64,000 nucleotides of DNA. Source: Corynebacterium suranareeae (GTDB lineage Bacteria; Actinomycetota; Actinomycetes; Mycobacteriales; Mycobacteriaceae). A program made the position numbers and the translations under genes. The DNA lies in contig NZ_AP017369.1 in NCBI RefSeq assembly GCF_002355155.1, positions 1,860,001-1,924,000 of the forward strand. The letters run 5' to 3'. This document shows positions 57,625-64,000 of this stretch, piece by piece. The notes beneath the pieces were generated by a model. It had not been told where the DNA came from and ran no database searches. It was given only the letters and a program-made list of their open reading frames with translations. Within the stretch, counting starts at the first letter, position 1; each line of letters starts with the position of its first letter.

Positions 57625-57638
57625 AACCCAGCTAGGAC
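57625..57638 (+). repeat. Direct repeat of the tRNA-Val 3' part (possible att remnant)
   Basis: AACCCAGCTAGGAC repeats 57333-57346 inside the tRNA, 292 bp away. Between them on the leftward strand is an open frame ending GTRNEFFHPTFTPQTRVY, which resembles the C-terminal end of tyrosine integrases next to tRNA att sites. This could be a leftover of an older or smaller integrated element. The rest of 57639-57995 is increasingly AT-rich. Confidence 0.45.
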
Positions 57639-57856
57639 ACAGCACCCCTGAAAATGTGCACCCACAAAGGGGCAATGCTGTGGGCTAAAACAATATGTGC
57701 AGACAGATAGATCTGTAATTGAGCATATCCATCTAACCCCGCCTCGCAGCTCCCCCAGCTCACCTTTTTGACCCTCACCCCCAAGGCAAACCCTGAGTCA
57801 AAAACAGTTCACACAGACCCGCTATGCGCCCCAAAAACAGCGCTCTCACACCTTTC

Positions 57857-57871
57857 ACTTATTGAATAAGT
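57857..57871. promoter_or_regulatory. 15-base palindrome upstream of the excisionase-like gene
   Basis: ACTTATTGAATAAGT is a perfect palindrome about a central G, in an AT-rich stretch just upstream of TATAAAG and the excisionase-like gene. It looks like an operator; the binding protein is unknown. Confidence 0.4.
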
Positions 57872-57995
57872 TTGTATAAAGTTATTCCTTAATGAACTGA
57901 TAATAGTTCTGGGAAACTTTATAAAAGGCTTTTTGGAATTCTTTATTAACGGTTTCTACAGTTCATATTCGAATAACGAGAAAGGTAGTGTCACC

Positions 57996-58313
57996 ATGCC
58001 CCATCCCCCTATGAATCGCACTCATTCGCCTGCTCGGGGTCGCACCACAATCACAGCACAAACAACTGCATTACATAATCACGTTTCCAGAACGACTATT
58101 AAACCTGTTGTTAATATTGAATTACAGGACGCGGATCTTCGCGCCTACTCACGTGCTGAAGTTCAGGAACGACTCGGCGGCATTTGTTCACGCTCGGTTG
58201 ATCGACTCATTAACTCAGGCCAACTCAAAGCTGTGCCTGGTACCCGAGGTAAAGGGAAACGACCACTGATTACCGCCCGATCCCTTGCGCAATACATCTA
58301 CTCTGAAGGCTAG
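57996..58313 (+). CDS. MerR/excisionase-type small DNA-binding protein
   Basis: 105 aa from ATG at 57996, with AAAGG 11 bases upstream; the frame extends 21 codons higher without signal. The C-terminal 55 residues form a winged helix-turn-helix: AYSRAEVQERLGGICSRSVDRLINSGQLKAVPGTRGKGKRPLITARSLAQYI, typical of excisionase-family (HTH_17) proteins. The N-terminal 45 residues are polar and unmatched. It is the first gene right of the tRNA att site, pointing into the prophage, and fits an Xis or prophage regulator. A very long hairpin follows its stop. Confidence 0.78.
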   Translation: MPHPPMNRTHSPARGRTTITAQTTALHNHVSRTTIKPVVNIELQDADLRAYSRAEVQERLGGICSRSVDRLINSGQLKAVPGTRGKGKRPLITARSLAQYIYSEG

Positions 58314-58316
58314 GGC

Positions 58317-58374
58317 GCGCCAAAAAAAACAACCATTATGTCAGCACTGCTGCAATGGTTGTTTTTTTTGGCGC
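58317..58374. terminator. 21-bp perfect bidirectional terminator hairpin
   Basis: GCGCCAAAAAAAACAACCATT and its full complement at 58354-58374 flank a 16-base loop. The stem includes eight A-T pairs, so a T run is present on each strand and it can end both the excisionase-like transcript and anything arriving from the right. Confidence 0.92.
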
Positions 58375-58678
58375 AGTCTCAGGCTGTGTTCGATGAGTGC
58401 AAGATCAGCAGCAATCCCAACCAGACAATGAAAAAATTGCCAATCTATGCTTAGACCAACCGCGAAAGAAAAGGAACACGGTAAAGCAACAGATTGGCAA
58501 TCTTCCGCACAGGCATTCGACGAGGGGTTTGGGGAACCAAGGGAACGAACATCTGCGAGATACTTAAGCTCGGGACGACACTCCCTCACTAGAGAACCTG
58601 TTACTAGTGTAACAAAGTTAAAACCAATACTCAATAAGATTCTCTAGTTTCAAACTCTATCTAAGAACTAGGTGTTAA
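58375..58678. other. Gene-free stretch between excisionase-like gene and alpC
   Basis: No convincing gene. It holds an 11-base inverted repeat ATTGCCAATCT / AGATTGGCAAT at 58436-58446 and 58491-58501, and a TGTTAC-TAGT-GTAACA palindrome at 58599-58614. Short open frames here do not look real. Confidence 0.6.
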
Positions 58679-60088
58679 TTACTTGCGTGCTTTCGCTGCA
58701 ATCGAGCGTGCCGCAATCATAAGTCCTTCGCGATTGAGCTTGCGCGAATATGCTGAATCCAAATACAGCACCGGGAACGTATCTTCCGAACCCATCTCCG
58801 CTGCCTTAATCAGCAACGCTTCATGCAGTCGATCACGCAGCGGGCCGGAACCACCGCCGTAGACAAAGGCTACTTCGGTAAGAGCACCCACGTCGCTTAA
58901 CACTCGTGCGAACTCTGCAGCCACGTCTTGGACAAAGAACACTGCCTCCTGATCAACATGCTGTTCCACGCGGGTATAGAAATTCCGCTTGAGTGCACTC
59001 GGTGGTCGCTGCAAATAATCAGCCAACTGCTTGCGCGAGTTAAAGTTGTGCGCCAACCCAGCATCATCCATAGCCTGAATCGCCGACTCCAAGACGGTGC
59101 CATAACCCTTGTCATAGGCGCGTGAAGCATCATGATTAAACCGCCCATCCGTAAAGACTGGGAAATTCACAGTACCTTCACCCACATCCACACCGATTGT
59201 GTGGCGAGCTTGTAGCACATCACCTGCTGTCACGCCCTCTAGAGCAAGCCCTTTGGAGCGTACATCTGCCAGCATTCCGTTCATCAGTACTTCGCCACCT
59301 GCGGTAATGGCATACTGTGCCGATGCGCCCTCGGCAATGACCTCGACACGCTCAAAGATGAGCTGCACCGTTACTGGGGTTTCAAAGTTGTTAACCGTCA
59401 CCACATGCACAGCCGGGTTCGCTGCCCCATCACCCATAAACTGTGCCTTATACCCATGACGGTGACCCACATACTCATTAATGGGTAACGCAAGTGCAAG
59501 ATACGTATAAACACGCAGCACACCGGGATCACCCTCAACAGCAACCTGTGGGATTCGACCATGTGCTGCCACAAAGTCTTTCACAGCCTTGGCCGCAAGT
59601 ACTGCCATGACCAGCACCTTGCTCAGTTCTTGTTCCGCCTTGGAGCGGTTACCCACCAGATCAAATTCCTCCAAGCTACCTCGTGCAGACAAGCTGCGCG
59701 TGCCACAAAGATAACGATAATTACCTTTCACCATAGGCGAATTGAAATTGGTATCAATGTGGTTGAAGAAATCCGCACCGGTGACAGCAGCAGCGGTGTC
59801 ATCTGGTTCGGGAACTTCCGTTGGCCGACTCATGCGCGTTGCCGCAGAGGGCATATCAATAACATCAACAGACGTGCCAGTGGTATCACCGGTTGCTTCG
59901 ATAATGCCCTTGACATAGCCGTTTCCAATATCGAGTCCAGCGGTATAGGTGTAGACACCGATATTCGAGCCTAAAGCAGATCCGTGCTGGCCTGTCTGCA
60001 CTGCATCTGTCGCAGAGTAATTCTTCGTATTAATGGGCTTAAGTACTTTCTGTGTGGTCTTCTTCTGCACATTCACAGCGCTGGTCAT
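58679..60088 (-). CDS. alpC: Prophage-encoded actin-like ATPase (AlpC type)
   Basis: 469 aa actin/ParM-fold protein. GLDIGNGYVKG at 51-61 is the phosphate-1 motif with D53; the second phosphate loop reads TIGVDVGEGTVNFP at about 290-303; FVYGGGSGPLRDRL near residue 420 is the adenosine motif. About 50 extra residues precede the fold. Such proteins polymerise and move DNA; AlpC of C. glutamicum prophage CGP3 forms filaments that carry phage DNA to aid replication. The upstream gene ends 42 bp away on the same strand and is the expected adaptor AlpA. The identification is by motif and gene order. Confidence 0.88.
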   Translation of the reverse strand: MTSAVNVQKKTTQKVLKPINTKNYSATDAVQTGQHGSALGSNIGVYTYTAGLDIGNGYVKGIIEATGDTTGTSVDVIDMPSAATRMSRPTEVPEPDDTAAAVTGADFFNHIDTNFNSPMVKGNYRYLCGTRSLSARGSLEEFDLVGNRSKAEQELSKVLVMAVLAAKAVKDFVAAHGRIPQVAVEGDPGVLRVYTYLALALPINEYVGHRHGYKAQFMGDGAANPAVHVVTVNNFETPVTVQLIFERVEVIAEGASAQYAITAGGEVLMNGMLADVRSKGLALEGVTAGDVLQARHTIGVDVGEGTVNFPVFTDGRFNHDASRAYDKGYGTVLESAIQAMDDAGLAHNFNSRKQLADYLQRPPSALKRNFYTRVEQHVDQEAVFFVQDVAAEFARVLSDVGALTEVAFVYGGGSGPLRDRLHEALLIKAAEMGSEDTFPVLYLDSAYSRKLNREGLMIAARSIAAKARK

Positions 60089-60130
60089 AATCTTCTTCCC
60101 TTAAAAAGTGTCGTTTTAACAAGGTGTGAG

Positions 60131-60694
60131 CTAGCGACCGAACGCTTGGCCCATGACGTCATCCATATCAAAGCCATCATCTGGCTCTGACTGTGCTGGT
60201 TGCGCCGACTTTTGTTCTGGTTTTTGCTCCGGCTTCTGTGCCGGCTGTGGTGCTACCTGCTGCTTAGGTACTTCGACCTCGGCAGCTGACTCTTCGACCG
60301 GTTGACTCTCCGCCTCGGCAACAAACTCATTTACCTGATCAGGCGCACGGGTTGCGGTCGATGGTGGTGTTGCCAGCTGTGGCGCTTTCTTGCGTGTGGT
60401 TGAGGCGTCTACATCAGCGACCCCAGCCGCGAGCTGTGCAAAAAGATCACTACCCTCAGCCCCTGCCTGCAGGCTTTCCACCAGCTTGAGGCCAATAACG
60501 GTAGCAACCTCTACATCACCGTATTCAGCGACAAACAAATAGATCAGTTGGCGCATTGCCAGCGAGATGCCGCGAGCGCCCTGTGTTTCCAAAAACCGCT
60601 CAACGATAGCGTCTGTTTCTGGGAAGCGCATACGCACATTACGCCACGGGGCATCGTCCTCTGATACATGTGTCGTGTCCTGTTTTTGAGCCAT
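60131..60694 (-). CDS. alpA: DNA-binding adaptor of the actin-like system (AlpA type)
   Basis: About 187 aa from ATG at 60694 (MAQKQDTTH), which has GGGGG six bases upstream; the open frame is 18 codons longer. The N-terminal half (WRNVRMRFPETDAIVERFLE...SLAMRQLIYLFVAEYGDVE) is helical and should bind DNA and form oligomers; the C-terminal half is Glu/Pro/Gln-rich (EVPKQQVAPQPAQKPEQKPEQ) and disordered, ending DGFDMDDVMGQAFGR. In CGP3, AlpA binds the alpS region and links it to AlpC filaments. Assigned here by position upstream of alpC and by its make-up; sequence similarity alone would not show it. Confidence 0.75.
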   Translation of the reverse strand: MAQKQDTTHVSEDDAPWRNVRMRFPETDAIVERFLETQGARGISLAMRQLIYLFVAEYGDVEVATVIGLKLVESLQAGAEGSDLFAQLAAGVADVDASTTRKKAPQLATPPSTATRAPDQVNEFVAEAESQPVEESAAEVEVPKQQVAPQPAQKPEQKPEQKSAQPAQSEPDDGFDMDDVMGQAFGR

Positions 60695-60749
60695 GTGTGA
60701 CCCCCATTTCGTACATTGTGTCGGGAAGTTTCTCTTCAATAACTGCATT

Positions 60750-61077
60750 GTTTATGACTAACGTTATTGACTAATTTAATAGTAACATAGAAGTGTCTTT
60801 TAAAATACAATTAAAAAGCGATTAACGTACTTTTAAAAGGCACTTATGTGTCAATTAATAATTAACCCGTAAAAAACAATTAATCGTTTCTTAAAGGGCT
60901 TTTAAACAGCCACTAACAGCACAATCCCCTATGTACCGATAATCGACCGTTATCTGCCTTTTAAAGCACTTGTAACAAGCCCTTAAAACACACCTAACGT
61001 GCACTTAAGCAGGCAGGTAATAAACCCCTAGCGGTCGATTAAATAACTATTTAATAGTTAACTAATGGAGCCCCACC
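60750..61077. promoter_or_regulatory. AT-rich repeat region upstream of alpA (candidate alpS centromere-like site)
   Basis: About 330 bp between diverging genes with recurring CTTTTAAA words: at about 60799 (CTTTTAAAAT), 60831 (CTTTTAAAAG), 60899 (CTTTTAAA), 60958 (CTTTTAAAGC) and 60981 (CCTTAAAAC), together with repeated AATTAA blocks (60848-60890). The short CTTTTAAAAG is itself a palindrome. It fits an array of adaptor binding sites and doubles as the divergent promoter region. AT-rich regions of this prophage are also known targets of the CgpS silencer. Confidence 0.65.
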
Positions 61078-61611
61078 ATGACATCAACCTTTAAACTCCA
61101 CCGCATTATTGAGTGCGATGCTGTAACCATCACCCCGAAAATGGCGCGCTCGATGCTTATTAGTCTGGGTAATATTTTAAAAAGCGCTCCACAATTCACA
61201 TCTATGGTTGACGCCGCGACCTACTTTGAAGACGATGAGCGTGCGCTCTATATTGCTGGCGTGCTCTTTTATGATCGACCGTCACACATTATTCGTGATG
61301 CTTCTTTAGGTCTGTTTGTGCCTGAGTCTTATGCTGCTGCTGGCCTGGCGATCAGTGCCACCAGTATTTTCCCCGACACGCTCGGCAACCCAGCCGTCAC
61401 CAATCTCCTCTGTGCCCATGTGCTCAGTAATAACTGCGCTGATGATGAACGTCACATGACTCTAAAGATCGCTGCCGAAGGATCACCGCAGCATGACTTA
61501 TCGCGTATTTTTCTTCACCGCTTTAAGGCCGGCACCTGGGAGACCTTGCGTGCTGACATTGCTGCTGCTGCAGAAATCGCCAACAAGTCAATCTATAACG
61601 GCGTAATCTAG
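61078..61611 (+). CDS. Phage protein of unknown function
   Basis: 177 aa, not recognised. Soluble and mixed alpha/beta in appearance; no signal peptide or membrane helix, with cysteines scattered (C14, C118, C126). It diverges from alpA across the repeat region and has a clear ribosome site (GGAG seven bases upstream). Codon usage and AT-richness match the other phage genes. It may be an early phage gene, but nothing in the sequence says more. Confidence 0.7.
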   Translation: MTSTFKLHRIIECDAVTITPKMARSMLISLGNILKSAPQFTSMVDAATYFEDDERALYIAGVLFYDRPSHIIRDASLGLFVPESYAAAGLAISATSIFPDTLGNPAVTNLLCAHVLSNNCADDERHMTLKIAAEGSPQHDLSRIFLHRFKAGTWETLRADIAAAAEIANKSIYNGVI

Positions 61612-61970
61612 AACCTGTCTGCTGCTATCCCCTTGATTCAACCCTGTTGCGTACCGCCTGTACCAGCGGGGTTTGTTTCTTGAGAAGCATCAAGGACCTT
61701 GGGTTCGTTGCGCTTTATGCCAAGCAGTTTATTTAATAACCAAGGGTGTCTTCCACATCAACAACGCTGCTAACAAGAAGCCCAACATGGCTACCGCTCT
61801 CAACAAGCTTGGCTCTTTTTTAAAAATACCCTCTGACCAAAAACTGGTCGGGGGTATTTTTTGTGCTTTAATCGGCACATAGATGCACAAACAATGCTGT
61901 ATATATTGTTTTGCTGTCCTCAACCCCCACTTATTCACCGATATTTTTCCAGAAAAGGGCACACTACCCT
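61612..61970. other. Gene-free stretch with a terminator
   Basis: No gene I would support; a 69-codon frame at 61673 lacks a ribosome site. The only clear signal is the hairpin at 61822-61862. Confidence 0.55.
61822..61862 (+). terminator. Rho-independent terminator in the prophage
   Basis: AAAAATACCC and GGGTATTTTT enclose an inner GACCA/TGGTC stem; T runs at both ends allow action in either direction. Confidence 0.8.
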
Positions 61971-62840
61971 ATGACTACACCGCAACCCAGCAAACCTGCG
62001 CCATGGTCGCTGACCTATAAGTATCAAGCCATCAGCAATGATGATTTTGACAACCATATGGATGACCTCAGCAATCGCCAAGACCATGAAGCCTACGGCA
62101 CATACAACCCCGATGACGGTGTCATGCCCGATCATGTCATCGTACCTTCACCCTATGAACCATATGATGATGCTGCGCCGATTGATCCGTTCGACTACGA
62201 CGAAGATCTTCTCGATGACATTAAAGAAGAGCGCGCTGCACAAGAGGCTGGCGCACAAGTAGCGGAGACAACTAAAACTGACGCAGACGTTGCAGAGCTC
62301 GCAGCCGCCATTGACGAACAGAACCGCATCAGCAAAGAGCAGTTTCCTACGGCAGATCGCAAGGAACTATTCGCCTGGTTGGATAAGCGTCGCCCGGAAT
62401 TAAGCGACGATTTCATCAAAGCTTTTGATGATTTCCTTCATTCTTTTGCGTGCCTGGACACAACAACGATCACACTATTGGCGCAATCACCGGTGCGCAC
62501 CTCCACTGGCTATGCAGGTACTTTTATCGGCATCCCCAACAATGAACCACTGTCCGAAGAGCCCACCCCCACCATTTACATTGTGCACGATAATCACACA
62601 GGGATAATCCACAGCTACCCTGCACGAATGATTAATCTTAAATCTGAGCTCGGTTCCGCTGAGATGATTCACGAGGCTATCTGGGGGTCACCTCATCAAC
62701 AGCAGTTAATCTCATGGTATGAGACTTACTACACCAACATCTACTATGGTTTTAATCCACCCACTGAACCACATAAGAGTCTTGAGATTTTTGCTCACGA
62801 CTTCTGTCTGACCCCACCAGAGAAACCTCCTTTTTTCTAA
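61971..62840 (+). CDS. Acidic phage protein of unknown function
   Basis: 289 aa from ATG at 61971 (MTTPQPSKPAPW). Strongly acidic in the first third (DDFDNHMDDLSNRQDH, FDYDEDLLDDIKEERAAQE), then a helical middle (AELAAAIDEQNRISKEQF, FAWLDKRRPELSDDFIKAFDDFLHSFA) and a beta-rich end with aromatic clusters (SWYETYYTNIYYGF). No known domain recognised. Followed by a strong hairpin and the convergent collagen-like gene. Confidence 0.7.
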   Translation: MTTPQPSKPAPWSLTYKYQAISNDDFDNHMDDLSNRQDHEAYGTYNPDDGVMPDHVIVPSPYEPYDDAAPIDPFDYDEDLLDDIKEERAAQEAGAQVAETTKTDADVAELAAAIDEQNRISKEQFPTADRKELFAWLDKRRPELSDDFIKAFDDFLHSFACLDTTTITLLAQSPVRTSTGYAGTFIGIPNNEPLSEEPTPTIYIVHDNHTGIIHSYPARMINLKSELGSAEMIHEAIWGSPHQQQLISWYETYYTNIYYGFNPPTEPHKSLEIFAHDFCLTPPEKPPFF

Positions 62841-62866
62841 GGCAAGGCCCGTGGCACACATACACA

Positions 62867-62897
62867 ACAACCCCTAGAGATATTCTCTAGGGGTTGT
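62867..62897. terminator. Terminator between convergent phage genes
   Basis: ACAACCCCTAGAGA and TCTCTAGGGGTTGT form a 14-bp perfect stem around TAT, between two converging genes; GTGTT follows. Confidence 0.85.
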
Positions 62898-62937
62898 GTT
62901 CCGACTTTAATCAGTCATGATCGTTGCTCTATGACCT

Positions 62938-64000
62938 TTAGTCAATAGTACCTTCGACATCTGCACCGGCCTCAGCGTCACCTGGGAATCCAAGATCATC
63001 ACCTGGGACTTCGACCGTGATGCAGTCATTGCCTGTACCAGGGTTGCCGCCGCCACCGATGGTTGCAGAAACACCAGTATCCTTTTCACCGATCCACCAG
63101 TTACCGTTCTCACCGATGTGCGGGGTGAGACCGTCCTTACCGTCAGTTCCGTTAGTACCGTTGGTGCCATCTCGTCCATGTGGAATGGTCACAGTGGAAT
63201 GGTCACTGAATCGAATGGTGGTGAAACCAGGAGTCTCTTCAGTACCTATAACAGTGAGGCCCGATGCATTCGGTAGAGAATATGCCATTGGTGAACCTGT
63301 AGCGTAGAACACAACAGCACTATGTGGTGGAAGGGTGTAATCATATTCTTCACCATTGATCGTTGCAGTAATGGTCTTGGGTTCATCACTAGTGTTGAAG
63401 ACCACGTCAGTGACACCCGCTACCGCCTCACCAACGGGGGTCGGGCTTGCAGAGACACCTGTATCGGTATCACCGATCCACCAGTTACCGTTGTCGCCAA
63501 TGTGTGGTGTGAGGCCATCTTGACCGTCCGCACCAGGTGTTCCAGTGCCACCCTGAGCTGGGATACCAGTATCCTTCGAACCGATGTACCAGTTACCATT
63601 CGTACCAATAACAGTGTGCGGGATTTCATATTCAAATTGATCAAGAATGATGATGGTAGCCTGGCCACCACCTGGATAACTCGATTCTCGGATCTCAATG
63701 TCCACATTACCGGAACCCTCGCCCGGAGCGCCCGTGTTACCAGTGTCACCCTTATCGCCCTTTGGACCCTGCGCCTTGACACCGGTATTTTCACCATTGA
63801 TGTACCAGTAGCCATTAATGATCTCAACAGTGTTGGCACCGTTGGTGCCATTAGTACCGTCTTGTCCATCGGCTCCGTTGGTTCCATTTTCACCAACTGC
63901 CTTGACACCGGTATTTTCACCATTGATGTACCAGTAGCCATTAATGATCTCAACGGTATTAGCTCCGTCGGCACCATCGGCTCCATCTTTACCGTCTTGA
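62938..64000 (-). CDS. Collagen-like, repeat-rich phage surface protein (5' end outside window)
   Basis: Frame open from the window edge to 62938 (at least 353 aa); the GTG at 63705 is internal. The protein consists of Gly-x-x collagen-like runs (GTNGTNGTDGKDG, QGPKGDKGDTG) alternating with a unit of about 25 residues, for example GYWYINGENTGVKA or GNWWIGEKDTGVSA, repeated at least five times, plus two longer beta segments. The C-terminal part is rich in acidic residues and ends EGTID. Such proteins are known as phage tail fibres or surface structures that contact the host. A 60-base stretch coding for the GYWYINGE unit is almost exact at 63773-63833 and 63899-63959, a 126-bp period. Confidence 0.8.
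   Translation of the reverse strand, partial: QDGKDGADGADGANTVEIINGYWYINGENTGVKAVGENGTNGADGQDGTNGTNGANTVEIINGYWYINGENTGVKAQGPKGDKGDTGNTGAPGEGSGNVDIEIRESSYPGGGQATIIILDQFEYEIPHTVIGTNGNWYIGSKDTGIPAQGGTGTPGADGQDGLTPHIGDNGNWWIGDTDTGVSASPTPVGEAVAGVTDVVFNTSDEPKTITATINGEEYDYTLPPHSAVVFYATGSPMAYSLPNASGLTVIGTEETPGFTTIRFSDHSTVTIPHGRDGTNGTNGTDGKDGLTPHIGENGNWWIGEKDTGVSATIGGGGNPGTGNDCITVEVPGDDLGFPGDAEAGADVEGTID

Noticed and set aside
61673..61882. A 69-codon frame in the prophage
   Set aside because: It runs through a terminator hairpin and has no ribosome-binding sequence.
1..64000. CRISPR arrays
   Set aside because: No regularly spaced 25-40 base repeats with unique spacers; the repeats found are dispersed, tRNA-based, or within the collagen-like gene.

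Overview
The window matches Corynebacterium glutamicum or a very close relative. This is inferred from gene content and order, recalled from knowledge of that genome and not searched: thrS - HIT - PI-phosphate synthase - acyltransferase - pimA, the yajC/secDF/ruvABC/rel cluster, and an actin-like alpA/alpC pair of the kind described for C. glutamicum prophage CGP3. Genes are dense, mostly leftward, and the left 56 kb reads as ordinary core chromosome.

Layout. 1-2.7 kb: iron-siderophore-type ABC importer (permease cut by the window edge, lipoprotein, ATPase). 3.3-13.5 kb: a leftward block aroE, mltG, ruvX, alaS, rarA, a kinase-fold protein and aspS. 13.7-22.6 kb: a membrane-anchored zinc peptidase, a transposase relic, a SNF2 helicase, a YhgE/Pip-type exporter with a degenerate ABC partner facing a TetR regulator, and a protein joining a HEPN-like R-x4-H motif to CBS domains. 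22.6-26.5 kb: a flavin monooxygenase/FMN reductase pair behind a clear sigma-A promoter, then sdaA. 26.5-30.3 kb: glpD, hisS and a metallo-beta-lactamase-fold hydrolase. 30.4-32.7 kb: an anchored cyclophilin and two secreted proteins with nearly the same signal peptide. 32.8-46.3 kb: rel, apt, a peptide-binding lipoprotein, secF, secD, yajC, ruvB, ruvA, ruvC, yebC and tesB, linking stringent response, protein export and Holliday-junction repair. 47.2-53.0 kb: phosphatidylinositol mannoside synthesis (pgsA, patA, pimA) with HIT and thrS. 53.3-55.7 kb: a secreted redox/copper set (DyP peroxidase, PCuAC chaperone, CopC-like protein).

56.3-57.35 kb holds seven tRNA genes, six leftward (Gly, Val, Cys, Gly, Val, Gly) including a 181-bp tandem duplication, then one rightward tRNA-Val(CAC). 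That last tRNA is the likely prophage integration site, and to its right the sequence changes to phage type: an excisionase-like HTH gene, alpC/alpA with an AT-rich repeat-filled upstream region that fits the alpS centromere-like site, unknown phage genes, and a collagen-like repeat protein running off the window.

Gaps between core genes are filled by at least four families of degenerate 100-250 bp intergenic repeats. A 14-base word, GGCGTCGATAAGCG, occurs four times exactly plus several near copies, in more than one reading frame and between genes, so it looks like a DNA-level signal. The best candidate for a distinctive system is the prophage actin segregation module with its repeat region; the HEPN-CBS protein and the degenerate ABC partner are the most unusual chromosomal genes.
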